The position numbers were made by a program, and so were the translations under genes. Shown here one piece after another: positions 1-6,965 of a DNA stretch of 24,490 bases. The notes beneath the pieces were generated by a model. The model saw only the letters and a list, made by a program, of their open reading frames with translations, was not told where the DNA came from and ran no database searches. The DNA is from JADJOY01 sp046331705 [NCBI: bacterium] (GTDB lineage: Bacteria; JADJOY01). Every line of letters begins with the position of its first letter. The stretch's first letter is position 1. The DNA lies in the NCBI GenBank assembly GCA_046331705.1, contig JAXLQJ010000082.1, positions 1-24,490 on the forward strand, in the 5' to 3' direction.

Positions 1-116
1 GTGCCCGTGAGGCCGAGCTCGTTTCGGAGCAGGTCCACGAGGGTCAGTCGCGGCTCCACGGTGGCTTCGTACTTGACGCCGTTGACCGTGAGCCGGATCG
101 AGCGTTTCGGGATCAT
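1..116 (-). CDS. coxS: Mo-hydroxylase 2Fe-2S small subunit (CoxS-like), 3' end beyond window
   Basis: Only the first 38 codons are present and the frame runs off the left edge. The N-terminus begins MIPKRSIRLTVNG and continues through EPRLTLVDLLRNELGLTG. This is the typical opening of the plant-type ferredoxin domain of xanthine dehydrogenase/CO dehydrogenase family small subunits. The cluster cysteines lie beyond the edge and cannot be checked. The protein would pass electrons from the molybdenum site to FAD. The ATG is 91 bp after the CoxM-like stop, with a modest GGAG-type ribosome site about 8 nt upstream. The M-S order suggests the large molybdopterin subunit lies just outside the window. 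The substrate cannot be told from this fragment. Confidence 0.88.
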   Translation of the reverse strand, partial: MIPKRSIRLTVNGVKYEATVEPRLTLVDLLRNELGLTG

Positions 117-207
117 GGCTTGGCTCCGTTGCAGGCTGTGGCGGCGAGAGGCCGCCGCGCTCCATCCGGATGTGCGAGCGCAGGGACGCGGAGTGACGAC
201 TCCGCCT

Positions 208-1077
208 TCATCGCGCCGCTCGTGCGAACGCCTGGGGAAGGGCTCGGGCCGTGAGTGCCTGGGCCACGTGACGGCGGTACTCGGCGGTCGCGTGGACGTC
301 CGAGAGCGGCTCGTCGATGGCGTCGTCGACCCGGGCGGCCTCGGCGAAGAGCTTGTCGCTCGCCCTCGCACCGACGAGCGCGGCCTCCGCGGCGGAAGCG
401 CGAATGGGAGTCGAGCCGACGCCGAAGAGCACCACGCGCGCCGCGCTGCACGTGCCGCCGGGGTCGAGCGTGACGGTGGTGGTGACGCCGCACATGGCGA
501 AGTCGCCGTGGCGCCGCGCCACCTCTTCGAAGGCCCAGCCGGTACGCGCGGGCTGGGCCGGGAAGCGCACTTCGGCGAGCACCTCGGTCGTTTCCATCGA
601 GGTGGTCAGATACGTGACGAAGAAGTCGCGCGCCGCGATCTCGCGGGCGCCGTTCGGTCCCACCACGCGAAAGGTGGCGTCGAGCGCCAGTGCGACGGCG
701 GGGAGCTCGGCAGCGGGATCGGCGTGCGCGAGCGAGCCGCAGACCGTGCCCTGATTGCGGTTCTGCGGGTGGGCGATGTGGAGCATCGCCTCGTGGAGCA
801 GCGGCGTGGCGCGGGTGGCGAGGGGCGAGCGCTCGAGCGTGCGCTGTCGGGTCATCGCGCCGACCGCGATCGCTCCGTTCTCCTCGCGCACGTAGTCGAG
901 GGCCGGAACGCGGGCGATGTCCACCAGCAGCCGCGGCCGCGCGAGGCGCATGTTGAGCAGCGGCATGAGGCTCTGCCCGCCGGCCAGGATCTTGGCCTCG
1001 CCATCGGCGGCGGCGAGCAGGCTCGCGGCCTCGGCGAGCGACGCGGGGGCGGCGTAGTCGAACGGCGCTGGTTTCAT
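208..1077 (-). CDS. coxM: Mo-hydroxylase FAD-binding medium subunit (CoxM-like)
   Basis: This 289-residue protein has the usual length of the FAD subunit of three-subunit xanthine dehydrogenase/CO dehydrogenase family enzymes. Two FAD-binding motifs are visible: AGGQSLMP at residues 32-39, and an NQGTVCGSLAHADPAAE stretch near 108-124 that matches the family's T-x-GG-x-x-AHADPA pattern. The C-terminal CO-dehydrogenase flavoprotein domain follows. It would carry electrons from the 2Fe-2S subunit to an external acceptor. A GAGAGG ribosome site lies about 8 nt before the ATG. It sits 55 bp after the crotonase gene and directly before the CoxS-like gene. The family includes CO dehydrogenase, nicotinate and isoquinoline hydroxylases and 4-hydroxybenzoyl-CoA reductase. 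The catabolic context favours a hydroxylase acting on an organic substrate, which is inference. Confidence 0.9.
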   Translation of the reverse strand: MKPAPFDYAAPASLAEAASLLAAADGEAKILAGGQSLMPLLNMRLARPRLLVDIARVPALDYVREENGAIAVGAMTRQRTLERSPLATRATPLLHEAMLHIAHPQNRNQGTVCGSLAHADPAAELPAVALALDATFRVVGPNGAREIAARDFFVTYLTTSMETTEVLAEVRFPAQPARTGWAFEEVARRHGDFAMCGVTTTVTLDPGGTCSAARVVLFGVGSTPIRASAAEAALVGARASDKLFAEAARVDDAIDEPLSDVHATAEYRRHVAQALTARALPQAFARAAR

Positions 1078-1132
1078 GCGAGCGGCCTCTCGTCGTGCGG
1101 CTCTCCCGGCGCGCGGGAAGAGCCTGGCACGT

Positions 1133-2026
1133 TCACTCCTTGGGCTTACCGAGCTCTTTCTCGTAGAGGTCGACGAGCGTCTCGCGGGCGCGCGCTTCGT
1201 CCTCGCGGATCTTCCAGAACTGCGGCGGACGCTTCTGCACGAAGGCGTTGCCGCCCTCCTTGCCTTCCGGCATGTCGAACCAATCGGGATAGAACTGGCT
1301 CGAGATCACGCCCATCTCGGCGTAACCGTCCATCTCCTGGTCGAACGCGGCCTTGAGGATCTCGAGGCAGCCGGGCGAGAGCGAGAGCATCTCCGCGCAC
1401 CACGCGAGGACCTCGGCGTCGAGGCGATCGGTCGGCACGACCTTGTTCACGAGCCCCATCGCGAGCGCCTCGTCCGCGGTGTAGCGGCGACACAGCATCC
1501 ACATCTCGCGCGCACGCTTCGCGCCGATCACCTTGGTGAGATACGGCACGAAGAAGCCGTCGGCGGGGCTCGACACCTTGGGGCCCGCTTGACCGAAGAT
1601 CGCGTCCTCGGCGGCGATGGTGAAGTCGCAGATGTAGGCCATGTGGTTGTGGCCGCCCAAGCAATAGCCCTGGACCGCGGCGATCACGGGCTTGCGCGAG
1701 AGGCGAACCAGGCGGTTGTGGGGATAGCGGTTGTAGAACGCCTCGCGCAGCCCCCACTTCTCCCATTCGACGTCGCCGCCGGCACCGAAATGCTTGCCGA
1801 CCCCGGCCACCACGATCACGCCGATCTTGGGGTCGTGGTTGGCGTCGTAGAACGCGCGGAACATCTGCTCCACCGTGCGCAACGTCATGGTGTTGAGCTT
1901 CTTGGGCTTGTTGCTCGACACCCGCGCCACGCCGCCTGCGAGGCCCGTGTGGAAGCACTTCTCGTAGAGGATCTCGTCGAAGTCGAGCCCGTCGCCTTCG
2001 ACCTTCGTCCAGGGTGTCCAGGTCAT
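1133..2026 (-). CDS. Enoyl-CoA hydratase/isomerase family protein of the MenB/BadI type
   Basis: This is a 297-residue crotonase-fold protein. It has the oxyanion-hole regions GAGGDVE (about residues 91-97) and GYCLGGHNHMAYICD, followed by FGQAGPKVSSPADGFF. The FGQxGPKxxS segment and the downstream REMWMLCRRYTADEALAMGLVNKVVP-like region resemble MenB (dihydroxynaphthoyl-CoA synthase), BadI (2-ketocyclohexanecarboxyl-CoA hydrolase) and the ring hydrolase Oah/BamA more than ordinary hydratases. These relatives perform Dieckmann or retro-Dieckmann chemistry on cyclic beta-keto acyl-CoAs. The usual S-x-D-x-G segment appears here as SPADG, so the aspartate is shifted by one residue. A GAGGAA ribosome site precedes the ATG. 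I infer hydrolytic C-C cleavage of a beta-keto acyl-CoA, but a plain hydratase is not excluded. Confidence 0.82.
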   Translation of the reverse strand: MTWTPWTKVEGDGLDFDEILYEKCFHTGLAGGVARVSSNKPKKLNTMTLRTVEQMFRAFYDANHDPKIGVIVVAGVGKHFGAGGDVEWEKWGLREAFYNRYPHNRLVRLSRKPVIAAVQGYCLGGHNHMAYICDFTIAAEDAIFGQAGPKVSSPADGFFVPYLTKVIGAKRAREMWMLCRRYTADEALAMGLVNKVVPTDRLDAEVLAWCAEMLSLSPGCLEILKAAFDQEMDGYAEMGVISSQFYPDWFDMPEGKEGGNAFVQKRPPQFWKIREDEARARETLVDLYEKELGKPKE

Positions 2027-2046
2027 CGCGTTCCTCGATGTCTTTT

Positions 2047-2103
2047 CGGGGGGCTTTTCAAACCCCCCGCCCCGCGAAAGGCGTGACTTTCGTGGGGCCC
2101 CAC
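2047..2103 (-). other. Cluster of three dyads upstream of the crotonase gene
   Basis: The 178-bp gap between the DsrE-like and crotonase genes holds three adjacent dyads. One is a C-GGGGGG / CCCCCC-G stem (2047-2053 with 2063-2069, 9-nt loop). The second is CGAAAG / CTTTCG (2075-2080 with 2087-2092, 6-nt loop). The third is the perfect palindrome GTGGGGCCCCAC (2092-2103). In the transcribed direction the G/C stem ends about 10 nt before the GAGGAA ribosome site. No uridine run follows, so a classical terminator is unlikely. An RNA-processing, stabilising or translation-limiting structure inside the operon is possible. Confidence 0.5.
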
Positions 2104-2204
2104 CCCCGATGCGGCTCGCGTGGCTCGCCGCGGTGCCGCCGGCACCGGGCGGCAGGTGGAGCGCTCGGTTCCGAGGCTCGTCGATCTGCGCGCGTCCGGT
2201 CGAC

Positions 2205-2630
2205 TCATAGGGTGCCGATCACCCGTTTCGCGTTGGTCAGGAGCTTGGGCAAGTCCGCGCGGTCGATCGCCGTGAAACCGTCGGGCGGCGCGGCGAGCCC
2301 GAGGAGCGCCGACCAGAGCGGGCATGCGTAGAGCGCCACTCCCGCTTCGGAGGCCTGGCGCACGGTCGCGCGCGCGTCCAGGCGGCGGCCCTGGCCGCTT
2401 CCCGCCACGGGTACACCGAGCTGGGCGGCGCGGTCGCACATCGGGAAGCGAACCCCTTGCGGCGCCAGCTCGCGCGGCCACGCGAGCGTGCCGCCGGCGA
2501 GACCCGCGAGCGCCTCTTGCGTCACCAGCACGCCGACGCTGAGCCCGGATTGCTTGGCGTCGATCGCGGCCAGCATGCCGCCCATCACGGAGCTCGCCAG
2601 CGCGTCGCGCAGGATGATCAGGAGATCCAT
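2205..2630 (-). CDS. DsrE/DsrF-like small protein
   Basis: This 141-residue protein has the Rossmann-like pattern of the DsrE/F family. It opens with a hydrophobic strand (MDLLIILRDAL), continues through SVGVLVTQEAL and ends with a GVALYACPLW segment. Cys103 in that segment lies where DsrE-type proteins carry their sulfur-relay cysteine, and a second cysteine is at 65. Relatives are annotated as peroxiredoxin-family or sulfur-transfer proteins and are often of unknown role. The ATG follows the third CoA-transferase stop by 15 bp with a GAGG ribosome site, so it belongs to the operon. Because a molybdenum hydroxylase is encoded downstream, a role in sulfur delivery to its cofactor is conceivable, but this is inference only. 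Confidence 0.7.
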   Translation of the reverse strand: MDLLIILRDALASSVMGGMLAAIDAKQSGLSVGVLVTQEALAGLAGGTLAWPRELAPQGVRFPMCDRAAQLGVPVAGSGQGRRLDARATVRQASEAGVALYACPLWSALLGLAAPPDGFTAIDRADLPKLLTNAKRVIGTL

Positions 2631-2645
2631 GGATCGACCTCGGTT

Positions 2646-3860
2646 TCAGGCGGCTCGCGCCGCGGCGCGCGCGCCACGCACCGCCCCCTGACCCTCGAGC
2701 TCCGCGATCTCGGCGGCGCTGTAGCCGAGCTCCGCGAGCACCTCGTGGGTGTGCTGGCCGAGGACGGGCGGAGCGAGGCGCACGGAGCCCGGAGTGCCGT
2801 GGAGGTGGATCGGCACGCCGGTGACCTCGAGCGGCCCGACGGCCGCGTGGTCGACGGTGGCGACCATCTGGTTGTGGCGGACCTGGGGATCGCTCGCGAC
2901 CTCGGGCAGCGTCTGCACCGGCGCCACCAGCACGTCGGCGCCGATCAAGCGCTCCACCAGCTGCTGCCGCGTGAACGCACGGCAGCGCTCGGCGATGAGC
3001 GACTCGAGGACGTCCTGATTCGCCAGGCGTGCGTCGTTGCTGACGAAGCGCGGATCCTGGTGCCAGCTCACGTCGAGCGCCTTGCAGAGGTTGCGGAAGA
3101 ACTTGTCGGCGGGGCAGGTGAGGCAGATGCGCTGATCGTCGGCGGTGGCGAAGATGCCCGAGGGAGCGAAGTATTGGCTGCGGTTGCCGGTGCGGGGCAC
3201 GACCTCGCCGGCCAGGAAGTAGCTTCCCAGGAAGCTCGCCTGGCAGTGGACCGCGGCGTCGAGCAGCGAGATCTCGAGCCGTTGGCCTTCGCCCGTCCGG
3301 GTACGCGAGTGAAGCGCCGCCAAGACGCCCGACGAGACCAGCAGCGAGGTCATGACGTCGACGACGGGCACCGTCACGCGGATCGGCGCGCTGCCGGGAT
3401 CGCCCGTCTGCGCCACGATGCCGGCGTAGCCCTGCGCGAGGAAGTCGATGCCGGGACGACGCGCGTACGGCCCGTCGGGGCCGAAGGCGCTCACGCCCAC
3501 CCAGATCACGTCGGCGCGGTGCTGACGCACCTGCTCGTACGCGAGGCCCACCTTCGAGAGCGCCGGCTCGCGGATGTTGGTGATCAGGACGTCGGCGGTG
3601 GCCGCGAGCTTGGCGAACGCGGCGCGGCCGGCTTCCTTCGTGAGGTCGAGCACCACGCCGCGCTTGTTGCGATTCATGGACAGAAAGGGCGCGCGCTCGC
3701 CGTTCTTCTCCGGTCCGAGCAGCCGGCTGTCGTCGCCAACGGGCGATTCGACCTTGATGACGTCGGCGCCCAGATCTCCGAGGAGCGTCGCGCCGTAGGG
3801 CGCCGCGAGCATGGTGCCTGCATCGAGCACGCGGATGCCCGCGAGCGGCCCCGCGCTCAC
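2646..3860 (-). CDS. Family III CoA-transferase (CaiB/BaiF), third of three
   Basis: This 404-residue protein is read from a GTG start (VSAGPLAGIRVLDAG). The start overlaps the preceding stop as GTGA, and the N-terminal family motif begins right there; upstream codons in this frame do not resemble the family. LLGDLGADVIKVE (about 27-38), MNRNKRGVVLDL (62-73) and the catalytic-aspartate segment RRPGIDFLAQGYAG (Asp139) are all present. Family III enzymes move CoA between carboxylates through an aspartyl-CoA thioester. The acceptor may be the carboxylation product of the upstream enzyme, which is inference. It is followed closely by the DsrE-like gene. It could be a succinyl-CoA- or acetyl-CoA-dependent transferase, or a racemase-type relative, but the context favours transferase. 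Confidence 0.9.
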   Translation of the reverse strand: MSAGPLAGIRVLDAGTMLAAPYGATLLGDLGADVIKVESPVGDDSRLLGPEKNGERAPFLSMNRNKRGVVLDLTKEAGRAAFAKLAATADVLITNIREPALSKVGLAYEQVRQHRADVIWVGVSAFGPDGPYARRPGIDFLAQGYAGIVAQTGDPGSAPIRVTVPVVDVMTSLLVSSGVLAALHSRTRTGEGQRLEISLLDAAVHCQASFLGSYFLAGEVVPRTGNRSQYFAPSGIFATADDQRICLTCPADKFFRNLCKALDVSWHQDPRFVSNDARLANQDVLESLIAERCRAFTRQQLVERLIGADVLVAPVQTLPEVASDPQVRHNQMVATVDHAAVGPLEVTGVPIHLHGTPGSVRLAPPVLGQHTHEVLAELGYSAAEIAELEGQGAVRGARAAARAA

Positions 3861-5071
3861 GGGATCACTCCCTGCTCCTTGAGCTCGCCGATCCGATCCC
3901 AGTCGTAGCCGAGGGTCTCGAACAGGATCATCTCGGTGTCCTGTCCGAGCTCGGGACCGAGCGTCTCGACGCGGCCGGGGGTCTTGCCGAGCGTCACCGG
4001 AAGGCCGCGCACCTTGACCTCGCGCTTGACTTCCTCGCAGTGGGCGGTGACGAAGTAGTCGTTCGCCCACGCCTGCGGATCTTGCGCGAGGTCGGCCAGG
4101 TTGGCGATGGGGCTGGAAGCGATCCCCGCGGCGCCGAGCCGTTGCGTCCACTCGGCGGCGGCTCCCTCGCGGAAGGTCGCGTCGAGGGCATCGACCAGCT
4201 CGGGGCCGTGGCGACGGCGCGTGGCGGCGCCCGTGAAGCGAGCGTCCGTTGCGAGCGCGTCGCTGCCGATCGCGCCGGCGAGCTTCGCGAAGGTCGCGTC
4301 GTCGTTCCTGGCGCACACGAAGATCCAGCGATCCTGCGCCGGGAACACGTTCCAGGTGGGGTTGTGCGCGTCGCGTCGCGAGACCTGACGCGAATGGCGC
4401 TCGGAGCGCCCCGCGAGGAAGCGCTGCAGGGTGGGCGCGGCGAGGAAGAGCTGCGAGCCGTAGAGCGAAGCGTCGAGGAACTGGCCCTTGCCGGTGCGCC
4501 GGCGCTGGTAGAGCGCCATCGCGATCGCGAACGCGGCCATCATCCCGCCGTAGGCGTCGCCCGAGCCCATGCCGAGATAGATCGGGGGCTCGCCGGGCTC
4601 GCCCAGCCGCGTCATGAGCCCGGTGAGCGCCTGCACCGTCATGTCGAACGACGGCTTGGTGTTGGTGCCGAAAGGGCCGTAGCCGGTGGTGGTGGCGTAG
4701 ACGAGCCTGGGATTGAGCGCGGCGAGCGCCTCGTAGCCGAGGCCGTAACGCTCCAGGTTGTCGTTGCCGACGTTCGACAGGAAGACGTCGGATTTCGCGA
4801 CGAGCTCGACGAGGAGCTCGCGCCCGGCGGGCTTCTTGAGATCGACGGCGAGGCTCTTCTTGTTGCGATTGATGACCAGGAAGTACTGATTCCAGTCGCC
4901 CACCGGCAGCGCCTTGATGCTGCGCACGCCGCGCCCTTGGTCGCCACCCTTGGGGTTCTCGACGTGGATGACCTCGGCGCCGAAGTCGGCGAGGTGCTGG
5001 GCCGCGACCGGCCCCTGGAACCAGACGGTGAGATCGACGACGCGGATCCCGTCGAGGGCGGACATGGTCAT
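3857..5071 (-). CDS. Family III CoA-transferase (CaiB/BaiF), second of three
   Basis: This is a 404-residue cytoplasmic protein. The start used is the ATG that overlaps the upstream stop as ATGA; a second in-frame ATG two codons later (MSALDG) is an equally plausible start. Family motifs are in order: LADFGAEVIHVENP (about 28-40), INRNKKSLAVDLKKP (67-81), and the catalytic aspartate region KPSFDMTVQALTG (Asp143). A glycine-rich GMGSGDAYGGMMA stretch follows near residue 168. Its stop overlaps the next transferase's GTG by 4 nt, so the three proteins are probably translated together. It is clearly diverged from its two neighbours rather than a recent copy. Substrates are unknown. It may form a homodimer or pair with a neighbour. 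Confidence 0.9.
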   Translation of the reverse strand: MTMSALDGIRVVDLTVWFQGPVAAQHLADFGAEVIHVENPKGGDQGRGVRSIKALPVGDWNQYFLVINRNKKSLAVDLKKPAGRELLVELVAKSDVFLSNVGNDNLERYGLGYEALAALNPRLVYATTTGYGPFGTNTKPSFDMTVQALTGLMTRLGEPGEPPIYLGMGSGDAYGGMMAAFAIAMALYQRRRTGKGQFLDASLYGSQLFLAAPTLQRFLAGRSERHSRQVSRRDAHNPTWNVFPAQDRWIFVCARNDDATFAKLAGAIGSDALATDARFTGAATRRRHGPELVDALDATFREGAAAEWTQRLGAAGIASSPIANLADLAQDPQAWANDYFVTAHCEEVKREVKVRGLPVTLGKTPGRVETLGPELGQDTEMILFETLGYDWDRIGELKEQGVIP

Positions 5072-6276
5072 GATCCGATGATGCCGCCGAGGCGTAGCTC
5101 GGCGATTCGCCGCTCGTCGAGGCCGAGGCGCTCGCGCAGCACTTGATCGGTGTGTTGGCCGGTGCACGGCGCGAGGGAACGCAGCCGCGCGGGGCTCTCG
5201 CTCGCGAAGATCGGGAAGCCGAGTGTCGCGACGCTGCCCACCCCGGGGCGGTCGAGGTCGAGCACGTAGCGGTTCTTGCGCGCGTCGGGATCGCTCGCCG
5301 GGAACGAGTAGTCCTCGATGATGTCGGCGGAGAGCTGCTTCGCGTCGAAGCCGCGCTTCCAGTGATCGGCATCGCGGGTGGCGAAGCGCTCTTCGAGAAC
5401 GCGCATCATCTCGAGCCGGCTGACGCCGCAGCGCTTCTCGTGGGTGTCGAAGCGTGGGTCGTGGCGATCGAGGCCCACCAGCTCCGAGAACGCCGGCCAC
5501 CAACGGTCGGTGTCGGGCATCGTGAGCGTGACCCAGCGGCCGTCCTTCGCGGGGTAGACGGTGCCGCTCATCGGGTTGCCTGCATCGAGGCGCGAGACCG
5601 GGTGGAGGAAGCGCTCGCCGCCCATCGCCAGAAACGCCTGCACGTCGAGGCTCGCGCCGTACATGTTGCCGGCGTAGAGCGAGGCGTCCACCGTCTGGCC
5701 TTCGCCGGACGCGTCGCGATGGATGAGCGCGGTCACGATGCCGAACCCCAGCATGGTGGCGGTGTACATGGCGCCGTGGCCGGCGTAGACGGGCGGTTTT
5801 CCGGGCTGTTGCAGGATGGGCATCATGCCGGTGCGCGCCGCCGCGAGCTCGTCGAGCGCAGGGAGCTCGGCATCCGGTCCCTTGGGCCCGAAGCCCGTGC
5901 CGCGGGCGTAGATCAGCTTGGGGTTGAGGGCGCCGAGCGACTCGGCGTCGAGGCCGTACGCGGCGAGCTCGCGCGCCGGCCAATCGGTGAGGAAGACGTC
6001 GGCGGTGCGCACCAGGTCGTGAAGCAGCGCTCGCCCCTCGGGACGAGCGAGATCGACGGCCAGCGCGCGCTTGTTGCGATGCACCAGCTCGGACTCGGGG
6101 TCCCAGCCGGGAAGGTCGCTGGGAGGCGCGTCGTCGGCGCGCCGCGGCACGGTGGCGGCGCGATCGTCGATGCGGATCACGTCGGCGCCGAAGTCCGCGA
6201 GAAAAACCGACGCGAGAGCGCTCCAGGGCTCGCTGGCGAGCTCGAGGATCACGACGTCGGCGAGCGCGGCGGTCAT
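5068..6276 (-). CDS. Family III CoA-transferase (CaiB/BaiF), first of three
   Basis: This 402-residue protein is the first of three tandem CoA-transferases. FLADFGADVIRIDD (about 25-38), HRNKRALAVDLARPEGR (66-82) and a catalytic segment LPALDELAAARTG with Asp142 are visible. A conserved AGHGAMYTATMLGFGI stretch follows in the middle. It is the most divergent of the three: the usual GPFGPYARRPGFD-like sequence is reduced to FGPKGPDAELPALD. It lies 103 bp after the carboxylase gamma-subunit gene and shares an ATGA overlap with the next transferase. A possible intercistronic hairpin, CTCGGAGG/CCTCCGAG at 6313-6320 and 6354-6361, lies in the gap before it. The CoA donor and acceptor cannot be read from the sequence. 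Confidence 0.88.
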   Translation of the reverse strand: MTAALADVVILELASEPWSALASVFLADFGADVIRIDDRAATVPRRADDAPPSDLPGWDPESELVHRNKRALAVDLARPEGRALLHDLVRTADVFLTDWPARELAAYGLDAESLGALNPKLIYARGTGFGPKGPDAELPALDELAAARTGMMPILQQPGKPPVYAGHGAMYTATMLGFGIVTALIHRDASGEGQTVDASLYAGNMYGASLDVQAFLAMGGERFLHPVSRLDAGNPMSGTVYPAKDGRWVTLTMPDTDRWWPAFSELVGLDRHDPRFDTHEKRCGVSRLEMMRVLEERFATRDADHWKRGFDAKQLSADIIEDYSFPASDPDARKNRYVLDLDRPGVGSVATLGFPIFASESPARLRSLAPCTGQHTDQVLRERLGLDERRIAELRLGGIIGS

Positions 6277-6379
6277 GAGAGCTTCACTCGGTGGCCCGGC
6301 GAGGGGACGTGGCTCGGAGGCGTGCTCGATCGCTGCGGCAACGGCGCGCCACCCCTCCGAGGACCGGCGACCGCATCCG

Positions 6380-6922
6380 TCACTTCGACCAGGAACGGAC
6401 GGTATCGAGCGTCTTGTCCGCGAACTCGACCTCGTTCGGGAGCGGCTTGCCGAGCCAGTCGCGATAGAACGTGTCGAGATCGGGCAGGAACTCGAAGTCG
6501 GGCGGTGTGCCGCGCGGCACGGCTTCGACCTCGAGCTGGGTGCCGCAACCCGGGCAGTAGTACTCGCGGACCTGGGTCCACGCCGTGTCCGGCTGCTCGG
6601 TGCCGCGATAGACCTCGGCGAGCTTCTCCGGCGTGTCGCGCACGTGGATGAGCGCCGAGAGCTTCCAATTCACGCGGTAGTCGCCGAGCTCGTGGCCGCA
6701 GCGGCACTTCACGACGCGCGCGCGGCCCTTCTGCACGATGAAGAGGCTCGGCCCGAGCGGCAGCAAGATGCGATCGCTCCACGCGACCCGGCTCTGAAGG
6801 ATCTGGACCCACTTCTCGAAGCGGTCGGAGTCCTTCGAGTCCTTCATGATCTCCTGGACACGCGGCCAGGGGAGCTTGCCGTCGACCAGCTTCTCGATCT
6901 CGGTGATGTCGTAGGTCGGCAT
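6380..6922 (-). CDS. acxC: Acetone-carboxylase-type gamma subunit
   Basis: This 180-residue protein matches the small subunit of acetone carboxylase in length and landmarks. It has ILLPLGPSLFIVQKG (about residues 52-66), CRCGHELGDYRVNWKLSALIHVRDTP, YYCPGCGT, and a FxPDLDTFYRDWLG end. The CxC plus CxxC pair is the known zinc site of this subunit. In acetone carboxylase it completes the alpha2beta2gamma2 enzyme that makes acetoacetate from acetone and bicarbonate with ATP. Its presence argues that the neighbouring HyuA/HyuB-like proteins form a carboxylase and not a hydantoinase or oxoprolinase, which lack it. It follows the alpha gene by 43 bp. A perfect GC palindrome at 6946-6961 lies between them. 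The ketone substrate is uncertain. Confidence 0.92.
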   Translation of the reverse strand: MPTYDITEIEKLVDGKLPWPRVQEIMKDSKDSDRFEKWVQILQSRVAWSDRILLPLGPSLFIVQKGRARVVKCRCGHELGDYRVNWKLSALIHVRDTPEKLAEVYRGTEQPDTAWTQVREYYCPGCGTQLEVEAVPRGTPPDFEFLPDLDTFYRDWLGKPLPNEVEFADKTLDTVRSWSK

Positions 6923-6965
6923 GGTTGGTTCCCGTCGAGCGCGCGGCGCGCGGCCGCGCGCGGAA

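Noticed and set aside
1-1356. Long plus-strand open frame (451 codons) opposite coxS, coxM and the crotonase gene
   Set aside because: Its translation is Arg/Gly-rich with no family motif and lies antisense to clearly recognisable genes. It is a by-product of high GC content.
3861-5372. Upstream extension of the third CoA-transferase frame as a 908-residue fusion protein
   Set aside because: The upstream part is Arg-rich, lacks family motifs and overlaps the second transferase completely. The GTG at 3860 gives a normal-length protein.
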